Shown here in pieces: positions 56,379-64,000 of a DNA stretch of 64,000 bases. Every line of letters begins with the position of its first letter. Positions within the stretch are counted from its first letter, which is position 1. The notes under the pieces are model-generated. The model did no database searches. It had not been told where the DNA came from and was given only the letters and a program-made list of their open reading frames with translations. The translations under genes were made by a program, and so were the position numbers. Source of the stretch: an uncultured Oscillospiraceae bacterium (GTDB lineage Bacteria; Bacillota; Clostridia; Oscillospirales; Oscillospiraceae); NCBI GenBank assembly GCA_944387635.1, contig CALXFT010000001.1, positions 16,671 to 80,670 on the forward strand, written 5' to 3'.

Positions 56379-58315
56379 GCGTCCGGGTAGCGAAGACCGC
56401 CGGCTTCTGCTTTGGCGTAAGCCGGGCGGTGGAGATGGTGGAGAAAGCCGCCGGAGAGGGCAGGCATGTGGTGACCCTGGGGCCTATCATCCACAACCGC
56501 CATGTGGTGGATAAATTCCGAACCCTGGGCGTGGAGGTCATCGACACGCCGGATCAGGCCCGGCCGGGGGATACGGTGATCATCCGCTCCCACGGCGTGG
56601 CCAAGGCCGTATACCGGAAGCTGGAAGAACAGGGCGTGGAGGTCATCGACGCTACCTGTCCCTTCGTCAAGCGAATCCACGGGATCGTGGAGCAGGCAGA
56701 GCGGGAGGGAAGACTGGCGCTCATCATCGGAACGGCCTCCCATCCGGAGGTGGAGGGAATCGCCGGCTGGTGCGGCCAATGCCGGGTCTTTGAATCAAAA
56801 GAGGCCCTTCAGGACTGGACAAATTCCCATGCGGACAGTAAGAATTTGGCAATTTGCATGGTTTGTCAGACCACATCTACGGAATTTTTGTGGAAGTCGT
56901 GCGTTGATTTTGCAAAAAAACAGTTTACTAACTTGAAAATATTTGATACAATATGTAAAGCAACTGAGTGTAGGCAAAACGAAGCGGCAGAATTGAGTCA
57001 ATCTTGTCAGGCCATGGTCGTTGTGGGAGATCCGAAAAGTTCCAACACGGGCCGCCTTGCTATGATTTGCCGGGAACACTGCGAACATGTCTTTCTGGTG
57101 GACAACGCCGCCGAACTGCGGGCGGAAGACTTTTGCGGTGTCAGCGATGTTGGAATCACGGCCGGCGCGTCAACGCCGGCGTGGATTATAAAGGAGGTCA
57201 ACAAGACTATGAGCGAACTTACCAATGTTGAGGCTGTGCAGGAGGAGAACTTCGCCGAACTTCTCGAGCAGTCCATCAAAACTTTAAATACAGGAGATAA
57301 GGTCAAGGGCATCGTTACTGCCATCGGCAACACCGAGGTCCAGGTAGACCTGGGCGCTAAGCACGCCGGCTACATTCCCTATGACGAAGTCAGCACCGAT
57401 CCTTCTGTGAAGCCCGAGGACATGCTGAAGGTCGGCGATGAGATCGAGGTCTTTGTGGTCCGCGTCAACGATCAGGAGGGTACTGTGCAGCTGTCCAAGA
57501 AGAAGCTGGACGGCCTGAAGGTCTGGGACGACATGGCCGCCTGGGTGGAGAACAAGGTCACCGTTGAGGGCCAGATCACCGAGGAGAACAAGGGCGGCCT
57601 GGTGGCCAATGTGAAGGGCATCCGGGTCTTCATCCCCGCTTCTCAGTCCGGCATCGCCAAGGGCGGCGACATGGCCGGTATGGTGGGCAAGACTGTCCAG
57701 ATGAAGATCACCGAGGTCAACCGTGCACGCCGCCGCGTCATCGGCTCCATCCGCGCCGTGAACGCTGAGGCCCGCAAGGCTGCTCAGGAGAAGATCTGGT
57801 CCGAGATCGAGGTGGGCAAGAAGTACCACGGTGTTGTGAAGTCCATGACTTCCTACGGCGCTTTTGTGGACATCGGCGGTGTAGACGGCATGGTCCATGT
57901 GTCCGAGCTGAGCTGGAACCGGATCAAGACTCCCGCCGACGTGGTGAAGGTCGGCGACGAGATCGACGTCTACGTCATCTCCTTCGACACCGAGAAGCAC
58001 AAGATCTCCCTGGGCTATAAGACTGCGGAGATGAACCCCTGGAACCAGTTCATGACCAACTACGCTGTGGGCGACGTGGTGGATGCCAAGATCGTCAAGC
58101 TGATGACGTTCGGCGCCTTCGCTGAGATCATCCCCGGCGTGGACGGCCTGATCCACATCTCCCAGATCGCTGACCGCCGTATCGGCAAGCCCGAGGACGT
58201 GCTCTCTGAGGGTCAGGAGGTCAAGGTTAAGATCAACGACATCGACGCTGAGAACAAGCGCATTTCCCTGTCCATCCGCGCCCTGCTGGAAGAGTCCGAA
58301 GAGGACGCCGAGTAA
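56375..58315 (+). CDS. ispH-rpsA: fused IspH (HMBPP reductase) and ribosomal protein S1-like protein
   Basis: The 646-residue fusion. Residues 1-278 are IspH with iron-sulfur Cys12, Cys95 and Cys194, making IPP/DMAPP in the last step of the MEP pathway. Residues 279-646 carry four S1 OB-fold repeats. An internal AAGGAGGT (57191-57198) ten bases before an in-frame ATG (57209) could give a separate 368-residue S1 protein. Bases about 56,815-57,010 inside ispH are strikingly AT-rich (two full lines average about 35% GC against about 62% nearby), with different codon use. Confidence 0.92.
   Translation: MSVRVAKTAGFCFGVSRAVEMVEKAAGEGRHVVTLGPIIHNRHVVDKFRTLGVEVIDTPDQARPGDTVIIRSHGVAKAVYRKLEEQGVEVIDATCPFVKRIHGIVEQAEREGRLALIIGTASHPEVEGIAGWCGQCRVFESKEALQDWTNSHADSKNLAICMVCQTTSTEFLWKSCVDFAKKQFTNLKIFDTICKATECRQNEAAELSQSCQAMVVVGDPKSSNTGRLAMICREHCEHVFLVDNAAELRAEDFCGVSDVGITAGASTPAWIIKEVNKTMSELTNVEAVQEENFAELLEQSIKTLNTGDKVKGIVTAIGNTEVQVDLGAKHAGYIPYDEVSTDPSVKPEDMLKVGDEIEVFVVRVNDQEGTVQLSKKKLDGLKVWDDMAAWVENKVTVEGQITEENKGGLVANVKGIRVFIPASQSGIAKGGDMAGMVGKTVQMKITEVNRARRRVIGSIRAVNAEARKAAQEKIWSEIEVGKKYHGVVKSMTSYGAFVDIGGVDGMVHVSELSWNRIKTPADVVKVGDEIDVYVISFDTEKHKISLGYKTAEMNPWNQFMTNYAVGDVVDAKIVKLMTFGAFAEIIPGVDGLIHISQIADRRIGKPEDVLSEGQEVKVKINDIDAENKRISLSIRALLEESEEDAE
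57191..57211 (+). promoter_or_regulatory. internal ribosome binding site for S1 within the fusion gene
   Basis: AAGGAGGT followed ten bases later by an in-frame ATG whose product starts MSELTNVEAVQ, an acidic S1-like N-terminus. A possible weak promoter (TTTACT, 17 bases, TACAAT) lies in the AT-rich stretch around 56,922-56,952. Confidence 0.6.
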
Positions 58316-58408
58316 TTCCTGACAGCCTGCCGTTGAACGGATGCGCCGGAGCCTACCGGGTATCACTGCGCTGAGCAGATCCGTCATGGTTCTCGATCAA
58401 TTTTCAGA

Positions 58409-58443
58409 AAAACACCGGGGCGGCGTGTCTGCTCCGGTGTTTT
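58409..58443 (+). terminator. terminator after ispH-rpsA
   Basis: A 10-bp stem (58409-58418 with 58434-58443) with A- and T-rich ends. The gap 58316-58490 holds nothing else recognisable. Confidence 0.75.
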
Positions 58444-58490
58444 GCGTCCGCGGCCGGGCATCCACATTATAATTTGGGAGGTTACCCGCA

Positions 58491-58772
58491 ATGGTCAAGC
58501 ACATTGTTTTGTACACCCTGAAGGGAGGCCTGGACAAGGCCGAGACCGTAAAGTTCATTGCCGCACAGCTGGAGCCCCTGGTGGGACAGATCCCGGGGCT
58601 GCTCCACCTGGAAGTCCGCCAGGCCTTCAACGGCATGGATTATGCCCTGTATTCCACCTTTGAAAGCCGCCAGGCGCTGAAAGCCTATGCGGTTCACCCT
58701 CTGCATTTGGAAGCCAAGGAGAAGTTCTTCCACCTGCTGGACAGCCGGGTGGCTGCGGACTATGAATGCTGA
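58491..58772 (+). CDS. Dabb (stress-responsive A/B barrel) domain protein
   Basis: The 93-residue ferredoxin-like barrel shows MVKHIVLYTLK at the N-terminus, QIPGLLHLEVRQAF and the conserved YAVHPLH before the last helix. Dabb proteins include enzymes and stress proteins, so no reaction can be assigned. TGGGAGG precedes the ATG. Confidence 0.88.
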   Translation: MVKHIVLYTLKGGLDKAETVKFIAAQLEPLVGQIPGLLHLEVRQAFNGMDYALYSTFESRQALKAYAVHPLHLEAKEKFFHLLDSRVAADYEC

Positions 58773-58817
58773 TCCGCCGGATTTTCCGGTAACAGGATCG
58801 TTTGGAAGGAGAAACAT

Positions 58818-59087
58818 ATGAAAGCCATTGTAACCGTCGTAGGCAAGGACCGGGTGGGCATCATCGCCGGGGTCTGCACTGCTCTGGCCGATTTCAACGT
58901 CAACGTGCTGGATATCAGCCAGACCGTGATGCAGGGATACTTCACCATGATGATGGCCGTGGAAGTCTCCGGGTGCAGTGTGCCTCTGGCAGAGCTGGTC
59001 ACCCGGATGGATGAGATCGGAAGGAACATGGGCCTGTCCATCCGCGTCCAGCGGGAGGATATTTTTGAAGCCATGCATCGGATCTGA
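58818..59087 (+). CDS. ACT-domain protein (UPF0237)
   Basis: The 89-residue single ACT domain reads MKAIVTVVGKDRVGIIAGVCTALADFNVNVLDISQTVMQGYFTMMMAVE. It is the standard partner of the UPF0210/PFL gene 9 bases downstream. It probably binds an amino acid or a similar small ligand and modulates the partner enzyme. GGAAGGAG lies ahead of the ATG. Confidence 0.93.
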   Translation: MKAIVTVVGKDRVGIIAGVCTALADFNVNVLDISQTVMQGYFTMMMAVEVSGCSVPLAELVTRMDEIGRNMGLSIRVQREDIFEAMHRI

Positions 59088-59096
59088 GGTGGGCCT

Positions 59097-60455
59097 ATGA
59101 TGAATCGTAACGACATTCTGGCAACCCAGGACATGATCGACAAGCGGCATCTGGACATTCGGACCATCACCATGGGCATCAGCCTCCTGGATTGCTGCGA
59201 CCCGGACCTGGAGGCCTGCTGCGAAAAAATATACCGCAAGATTACACGCTGCGCGAAGAATCTGGTCCCGGTGGGCGAGGCGATTGAGAAGGAGTTCGGC
59301 ATCCCCATCGTGAACAAGCGGATCTCGGTTACGCCCATTGCCATTGTGGCCGGGGCCTGTGAAACGGACTCCTACGTCCGGATCGCCCAGACCTTGGACG
59401 CCGCCGCTGAGGCCTGCGGCGTCAACTTTATCGGCGGCTTTTCCGCCCTGGTCCAGAAGGGCGCTGCCATGGGAGACTGGAAGCTGATCCACTCTATACC
59501 GGAGGCCATGGCCGCCACCAACCGGGTCTGCGCCAGTGTCAATGTGGGCTCCACCAAGGCCGGCATCAACATGGACGCCGTGGCGGAAATGGGCCGCGTC
59601 ATTAAGAAGACCGCGGAGCTGACCGCCCATGACGACGGCTTGGGCTGTGCCAAGGTGGTGGTCTTTGCCAATGCGGTGGAGGACAACCCCTTTATGGCAG
59701 GCGCCTTCCACGGCGTAGGCGAACCGGAGTGCGTGCTGAACGTGGGCGTCTCCGGTCCCGGCGTAGTGTATCATGCCCTGCAGAGCGTCAAGGGTCAGCC
59801 TTTTGACGTGGTGGCGGAGACCGTTAAGAAGACTGCCTTCCAGATCACCCGCATGGGCCAGCTGGTGGGCAAGGAGGCTTCGGAGCGTCTGGGCATACCC
59901 TTCGGGATTGTAGATCTGAGCCTGGCCCCCACCCCCGCGGTGGGAGACAGCGTGGCCCGGATACTGGAGGAGATGGGGCTGGAGGTCTGCGGCACCCACG
60001 GAACCACCGCCGCGCTGGCTCTGCTCAACGACGCGGTGAAGAAGGGCGGCGTCATGGCTTCCAACCATGTGGGCGGCCTGTCCGGCGCCTTCATCCCCGT
60101 GTCCGAGGACGAGGGCATGATCGCCGCCGCCGAGTCCGGGGTCCTGTGTCTGGACAAGCTGGAGGCCATGACCTGCGTATGCTCCGTGGGCCTGGATATG
60201 ATCGCGGTCCCCGGAGACACCTCTGCCGCCACCATCTCCGCTATCATTGCCGACGAAGCCGCCATCGGCATGGTCAACAGCAAGACCACCGCCGTTCGCA
60301 TTATCCCTGCCCCCGGCAAGGTTGTGGGAGATCGGGTGGAAATGGGCGGCCTGCTGGGCAGTGCGCCGGTGATGCCGGTACACGAGCCCTCCAGCGAAGC
60401 CTTCATCGCCCGGGGCGGCCGGATACCGGCTCCGCTGCAGAGCCTGAAGAACTGA
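59097..60455 (+). CDS. UPF0210 (DUF711/PFL-like) family protein
   Basis: The 452-residue protein matches the conserved UPF0210 sequence: [62 protein letters not shown]. It is distantly related to glycyl radical enzymes in fold, but no catalytic role is established. It is encoded with the ACT protein. GAGGTG precedes two consecutive ATGs; the first is used. Confidence 0.92.
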   Translation: MMNRNDILATQDMIDKRHLDIRTITMGISLLDCCDPDLEACCEKIYRKITRCAKNLVPVGEAIEKEFGIPIVNKRISVTPIAIVAGACETDSYVRIAQTLDAAAEACGVNFIGGFSALVQKGAAMGDWKLIHSIPEAMAATNRVCASVNVGSTKAGINMDAVAEMGRVIKKTAELTAHDDGLGCAKVVVFANAVEDNPFMAGAFHGVGEPECVLNVGVSGPGVVYHALQSVKGQPFDVVAETVKKTAFQITRMGQLVGKEASERLGIPFGIVDLSLAPTPAVGDSVARILEEMGLEVCGTHGTTAALALLNDAVKKGGVMASNHVGGLSGAFIPVSEDEGMIAAAESGVLCLDKLEAMTCVCSVGLDMIAVPGDTSAATISAIIADEAAIGMVNSKTTAVRIIPAPGKVVGDRVEMGGLLGSAPVMPVHEPSSEAFIARGGRIPAPLQSLKN

Positions 60456-60492
60456 GCGTTTTCACAGCGGCTTCGTATCCACGGAAAAAGCC

Positions 60493-60581
60493 TTGAAAAA
60501 ATCCAAAAAATGTGGTATAGTCAACCTGCTCTGAGCAGCGAAACGCGTAAGTCCAAGACGTCTTGGACTTACGCGTTTTTT
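60493..60581 (+). promoter_or_regulatory. strong promoter followed by a 38-bp perfect palindrome
   Basis: TTGAAA (60493-60498), 17 bases, TATAGT (60516-60521); predicted start about 60528. Next comes a mini-hairpin CTGCTC-T-GAGCAG (60526-60538), then a perfect 38-bp palindrome at 60541-60578 (half-site AAACGCGTAAGTCCAAGACG), running straight into six Ts. As RNA it is an intrinsic terminator and as DNA a possible operator. It lies 27 bases ahead of a small ORF's start. Confidence 0.7.
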
Positions 60582-60607
60582 ACAGAAAAAATCAGAAAGG
60601 AGGCGAC

Positions 60608-60826
60608 ATGGTGAAATCTTGCAGCAATCATGAGCTTGTAAGGCTGCTGTCAATCTGCGGCCAGGTGGCAGAGCACAAGAGTGAGAAAATGCGGGAAAAC
60701 GGTGTGGATGAGGCCCAAATTCTCTCCGCGCTGGATGAGCGGGAGCAGCAGCTCCTGCGGGACCTGCTGACGAAGCTTCAGAAGCAGTGGCTCCAAGACC
60801 ACGCGCAGCATCACAGAAAGCCCTGA
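60608..60826 (+). CDS. small helical protein, 72 residues
   Basis: The 72-residue all-helical, charged protein starts at ATG 60608 directly after AGGAGGCGAC. Two segments, HELVRLLSICGQVAEHKSEKM and ILSALDEREQQLLRDLLTKLQKQWLQ, resemble the N- and C-terminal dimerisation helices of MarR regulators with the winged helix missing between them. That likeness is by eye and could be a coincidence. It follows the promoter-palindrome region. Confidence 0.65.
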   Translation: MVKSCSNHELVRLLSICGQVAEHKSEKMRENGVDEAQILSALDEREQQLLRDLLTKLQKQWLQDHAQHHRKP

Positions 60827-60827
60827 G

Positions 60828-60870
60828 AAAACCGCGCCTGCCCGGAACTGTTCCGTACAGGCGCGGTTTT
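60828..60870. terminator. bidirectional terminator
   Basis: A 13-bp stem (60828-60840 with 60858-60870) with A4/T4 ends sits between the small ORF and the convergent serine dehydratase gene. Confidence 0.85.
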
Positions 60871-60886
60871 GCACAAAGATCCTGGG

Positions 60887-62104
60887 TCAACTTCTGCCCC
60901 GGCGGTCGTAGAGCCTGGCGAGCCCGCCTTCGCTGGTCTCCCGGAACCGGTGGTCCAGGTGAATGCCGGTCTCCTTCATGGCCCGGCAGACCATGTCGTA
61001 GCTGATGTTTCGGGAACCAGTGAGGAAGTAGCTTAAGTTGCAGGCATTCATGGCCCGGACGGCGGCAACGGCGTTGCGTTCGATGCAGGGGATCTGGACC
61101 AGTCCGCAGATGGGATCGCAGGTCAGGCCGAGATGATGCTCCATGGCCACTTCCGCGGCGTATTCCACCTGGTCCAGGTTCTGGCCGTACAGCTCCGCCA
61201 GAGCGGCGGCTGCCATGGAGCAGGCGGTGCCGATCTCCGCCTGGCAGCCGCACTCCGCCCCGGAGATGGAGGCGTTGGTTTTGGTCAGGTTGCCGATAAT
61301 TCCGGCGGTGGCCAGGCCCCGGCAGATCTGCTGGTCCGTAAAGCCACGGGTATCCTGGGCGTATTTGAGCACAGCCGGCAGGACGCCGCAGGCCCCGCAG
61401 GTGGGGGCGGTGACCACGGTGCCGTTGCCGGCGTTCTCCTCGGCCACCGCGTAGGCGTAGGCGGCGATGATCTGAAATTCCTTCAGGGCGGGAATGTCCG
61501 CCGGCGTGGTCTGCTCATACAGATACTTTGCCTTGCGCTGGACATTCAGTCCGCCGGGCAGAACGCCGGTTTTGGACAGACCGGCCTGGATAGAGGCTTT
61601 CATGACCTGCCAGACCTCCATGAGGAAGTCCCAGATTTCGGGTCCTTCGTTCAGCTCCAAATACTCGCTGAGGGTGTGAATATACCGCCATTTGCAGAAA
61701 TAGGCGATTTCCGCAAAGGAGTGCTCCACATAGAAGTCCTCCTCCGCTTTGGGCGCGGCTTCTCCGGGAATGCGGATGTCTCCGCCGCCGATGGACTCCA
61801 CCCGCAGCTGTCCCAGCAGGTCTTCCCCCCGGAAGGCGAAAAAGTCCATGGTATTCGGGTGCATTCCCTCCCAGTTTTCCTTGGAAAAGACGACTTCCGT
61901 GCGCTCCGGACCCAGGGTCTCCCGCAGGACCCGGTCGGTGCCGTGGCCCACGCCGGTCTTGCTCAGGGAACCGTAGAGTGTCACCTGAAAGCCGGTGGCC
62001 CGGGGATACTGCTTCAAAAACAGCAGGGCGGCCCGCTCCGGCCCCATGGTGTGGGAGGAGGACGGCCCCTTGCCAACCTTGTAGATCTGGCGGATGGATT
62101 TCAT
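60887..62104 (-). CDS. sdaA: L-serine ammonia-lyase, iron-sulfur type
   Basis: The 405-residue single-chain enzyme has a beta domain beginning SIRQIYKVGKGPSSSHTMGP and an alpha domain with cluster cysteines in TCGACGVLPA, ECGCQAE and CDPICGLVQIPC. It splits L-serine to pyruvate and ammonia and is oxygen-labile. ATG at 62104 follows GGAGG; an in-frame start 18 bases upstream lacks a ribosome site. It is monocistronic, with promoter TTGTAT-17-TATACT at 62137-62165. Confidence 0.94.
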   Translation of the reverse strand: MKSIRQIYKVGKGPSSSHTMGPERAALLFLKQYPRATGFQVTLYGSLSKTGVGHGTDRVLRETLGPERTEVVFSKENWEGMHPNTMDFFAFRGEDLLGQLRVESIGGGDIRIPGEAAPKAEEDFYVEHSFAEIAYFCKWRYIHTLSEYLELNEGPEIWDFLMEVWQVMKASIQAGLSKTGVLPGGLNVQRKAKYLYEQTTPADIPALKEFQIIAAYAYAVAEENAGNGTVVTAPTCGACGVLPAVLKYAQDTRGFTDQQICRGLATAGIIGNLTKTNASISGAECGCQAEIGTACSMAAAALAELYGQNLDQVEYAAEVAMEHHLGLTCDPICGLVQIPCIERNAVAAVRAMNACNLSYFLTGSRNISYDMVCRAMKETGIHLDHRFRETSEGGLARLYDRRGRS

Positions 62105-62136
62105 GGAAAAACCTCCGGTCATTGAAATTTGAATTC

Positions 62137-62165
62137 AGTATAGCAAAACTGCCGGAAAAATACAA
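62137..62165 (-). promoter_or_regulatory. serine dehydratase promoter
   Basis: On the minus strand TTGTAT (62165-62160), 17 bases, TATACT (62142-62137). Confidence 0.65.
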
Positions 62166-62197
62166 TGGTTCGTCAAGAAATCTTCCGTGCGTAACGA

Positions 62198-62226
62198 TTG
62201 AAAACCCTTGACAATGGTGCTATAAT
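62198..62226 (+). promoter_or_regulatory. proS promoter
   Basis: TTGAAA (62198-62203), 17 bases, TATAAT (62221-62226). The leader is short (about 33 bases), so there is no room for a T-box. Confidence 0.65.
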
Positions 62227-62265
62227 ATAGCAAATTCTTTGTAAAAATGTGAGAGGATGAAATCT

Positions 62266-63702
62266 ATGGCAAAAGATAAAAAGGTTGAGCAGATCACGGA
62301 CATGGAGGTAGACTTTGCCCAGTGGTTTACCGACGTATGCACGAAAGCCCAACTCATTGACTATTCTTCCATCAAGGGCATGTACATCATGCGCCCCTAT
62401 GGCTATGCCATCTGGGAGAACATCCAGCAGATCATGGACAAGGAGTTCAAGAAGCTGGGGGTAGAAAATGTGTATATGCCCATGCTGATCCCCGAGAGCC
62501 TGCTGCAGAAGGAGAAGGACCATGTGGAGGGCTTCGCGCCGGAGTGCGCCTGGGTCACCATGGGCGGAAGTGAAAAGCTGGAGGAGCGCTGCTGCATCCG
62601 GCCCACCTCCGAGACCCTGTTCTGCGATCATTTTAAAAACGTGGTCCAGTCCCACCGGGATCTGCCCTTGAAGTACAACCAGTGGTGCAGCGTTCTGCGC
62701 TGGGAGAAAGCCTCCCGTCCCTTCCTGCGCCATCGGGAGTTCCTGTGGCAGGAGGGCCACACCCTCCACGCCACCGCCGAAGAGGCCCAGGCCTATACCG
62801 AGCAGATGCTGAACGTCTACGCCGACTTCTGCGAAAACGTCCTGGCTATGCCGGTGACCCGGGGCCGGAAGACCGATAAGGAAAAGTTCAACGGCGCGGA
62901 AGCCACCTATACCATTGAGTGCATGATGCACGACCGGAAGGCACTCCAGGCCGGCACCTCCCATTACTTCGGCGACGGCTTTGCCAAAGCCTTCGGCATC
63001 GAATATACCGACAAGAACAACCATAAGGTCAATCCCTTCCAGACCTCCTGGGGCGTGTCCATCCGGCTTATCGGCGGCATTATCATGACCCACGGGGACA
63101 ACAATGGCCTGGTGCTGCCGCCGAAGGTGGCGCCCATTCAGGTGGTGGTCCTTCCGGTGGCCCAGCACAAGCCCGGCGTGCTGGAAGCGGCTGCCGGACT
63201 GAAGGCGCGCTTGCTGGAAGCCGGTTACCGGGTGAAGGTGGACGAGTCCGACAACTCCATGGGCTGGAAGTGCGCCGAATATGAAATGAAGGGCGTACCC
63301 CTGCGGGTGGAGTGCGGCCCCAGAGACCTGGAGAACGGCCAGTGCGTCCTGGTCCGCCGTACCGACCGGGAGAAGATCGTATGCAAGCTGGAGGATCTGG
63401 AGACCGCGGTGGCTGAGCAGCTGGCAGTGGTGCAGCGGCAGATGTTTGACAAGGCAAAGAAAAATCTGGACGAGCACATCTACCAGGCCAACACTCTGGA
63501 GGAAGCCAAGGAGCTGCAGCAGCGCAACGGCGGCTTCATTAAGACCATGTGGTGCGGCGACGAGGCTTGTGAGCTGAAGATGAAGGAAGCGGCGGGCATG
63601 TCCTCCCGGTGCATCCCTTTTCAGCAGGAGCGCCTGGGCGACAAGTGCGTCTGCTGCGGCAAGCCCGCGGACAAGATGATCTACTGGGGCGTTGCCTATT
63701 GA
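62266..63702 (+). CDS. proS: proline--tRNA ligase, archaeal/eukaryotic type
   Basis: The 478-residue ProRS lacks the bacterial insertion domain and has a C-terminal zinc-binding-like extension (CGDEACELKMKE...CVCCGKPA), features of the type 3 enzyme. Class II motifs are seen: MYIMRPYGYAIWENIQ, CIRPTSETLFC, VLRWEKASRPFLRHREFLWQEGHT and GGIIMTHGD. It charges tRNA-Pro. ATG at 62266 follows AGAGGA; the ATG at 62257 lies within that ribosome site. Confidence 0.95.
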   Translation: MAKDKKVEQITDMEVDFAQWFTDVCTKAQLIDYSSIKGMYIMRPYGYAIWENIQQIMDKEFKKLGVENVYMPMLIPESLLQKEKDHVEGFAPECAWVTMGGSEKLEERCCIRPTSETLFCDHFKNVVQSHRDLPLKYNQWCSVLRWEKASRPFLRHREFLWQEGHTLHATAEEAQAYTEQMLNVYADFCENVLAMPVTRGRKTDKEKFNGAEATYTIECMMHDRKALQAGTSHYFGDGFAKAFGIEYTDKNNHKVNPFQTSWGVSIRLIGGIIMTHGDNNGLVLPPKVAPIQVVVLPVAQHKPGVLEAAAGLKARLLEAGYRVKVDESDNSMGWKCAEYEMKGVPLRVECGPRDLENGQCVLVRRTDREKIVCKLEDLETAVAEQLAVVQRQMFDKAKKNLDEHIYQANTLEEAKELQQRNGGFIKTMWCGDEACELKMKEAAGMSSRCIPFQQERLGDKCVCCGKPADKMIYWGVAY

Positions 63703-63715
63703 TCTGACAAATGCA

Positions 63716-63752
63716 AAAGGGAGGCAATTTCCCGTGGGAACTGCCTCCCTTT
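63716..63752 (+). terminator. hairpin after proS
   Basis: An 11-bp stem (63716-63726 with 63742-63752) ending TTTAT, with a self-complementary inner loop. It lies 22 bases before the next start. Confidence 0.65.
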
Positions 63753-63773
63753 ATCACTGCTAAGGGAGAACAT

Positions 63774-64000
63774 ATGGAGAAAATACTGATCATCGGCTGC
63801 TCCTGCAGCGGGAAATCCACCCTGGCCCGGGCCATGGGTGAAAGGCTGGGGCTGCCGGTGGTACATCTGGACCAGCTGTGGTGGCGGGAAGGCTGGGTCA
63901 ATACCACCCGGGAGGAATTTGACCGCCAGCTCAAGGCGGTTCTGGAAGAGGAGCGCTGGATCATCGACGGCAATTACCACCGCACCATGGACATGCGCAT
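63774..64000 (+). CDS. adenylate kinase-like P-loop protein (FlaR-type, 3' end cut by window)
   Basis: The first 75 residues are present. MEKILIIGCSCSGKSTLARAMGERLGLPVVHLDQLWW contains a Walker A motif (GCSCSGKST) and the LDxLWW segment typical of topology modulation / FlaR-like small kinases. AGGGAGA precedes the ATG. The frame remains open at the window edge. Confidence 0.82.
   Translation, partial: MEKILIIGCSCSGKSTLARAMGERLGLPVVHLDQLWWREGWVNTTREEFDRQLKAVLEEERWIIDGNYHRTMDMR

Noticed and set aside
62104-62266. Possible T-box leader for proS
   Set aside because: The distance from the predicted start site to proS is about 33 bases, too short, and no T-box sequence is present.

Overview
The window is about 60% GC and is packed with intact genes. 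It reads as a chromosomal segment of an anaerobic, low-GC-lineage Firmicute of the Oscillospiraceae/Ruminococcaceae type. This is inferred from the fused ispH-rpsA gene, a dnaG/sigma operon, a Re-type citrate synthase, FeoABC, an anaerobic RNR activase, an eukaryote/archaeal-type ProRS, AGGAGG ribosome sites and classical TTGACA-N17-TATAAT promoters. No rRNA, tRNA, CRISPR array, prophage or transposase gene was seen. The contig begins inside surE and ends inside a P-loop kinase gene.

Layout. 0-5.6 kb (minus strand): surE, asnA, two hydrolases, then metY-metA for homocysteine synthesis by direct sulfhydrylation. Two inverted copies of a small TA-flanked repeat (229-354 and 5586-5752) bracket this block. 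6-11.6 kb: a four-gene cassette (Re-citrate synthase, GntR regulator, aconitase, isocitrate dehydrogenase) making 2-oxoglutarate, with a palindrome over its promoter. 11.6-18.4 kb: uridine phosphorylase, a thioesterase pair, pncB, a GIY-YIG protein and feoA-feoB-feoB-associated protein. 18.4-23.1 kb (minus strand): an AbrB / PLP lyase / EamA operon, a 505-bp non-coding insertion-like element, a YugP-type protease and a TIGR04255 protein. 23.3-27.6 kb: AI-2E permease, nrdG-dut and a Na/Pi symporter.

28-33.7 kb holds a six-gene surface-modification operon resembling dltACBD. It starts with a membrane-anchored Ig/transglutaminase-like protein and ends with a lipoprotein. The DltD-like member has Cys where the SGNH serine should be. 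33.8-36.6 kb is a divergent histidine kinase / response regulator / exported protein operon. Direct repeats with 11-bp phasing lie upstream of the Na/Pi gene, the dlt-like operon and the regulator operon, which suggests (inference) OmpR/PhoB-family control of several envelope genes here.

36.9-47 kb: carboxylesterase, Cu/Zn SOD, murC, ddl, an XRE-regulated membrane protein whose operators recur every 23 bp, and birA preceded by a membrane protein fused to an E2-like acyltransferase fold with an apparently leaderless promoter. 47-64 kb is a housekeeping stretch: M29 aminopeptidase, rpmE, hflX, dgt-like, dnaG, two tandem sigma-70 family genes, cmk, ispH-rpsA, ACT/UPF0210, serine dehydratase and proS. 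The most unusual features are the second sigma-like protein, which keeps a region 1.1-like domain but has eroded DNA-recognition regions; the repeat family carrying its own ribosome site and mini-ORF; and a 38-bp perfect palindrome placed just after a strong promoter at 60.5 kb.
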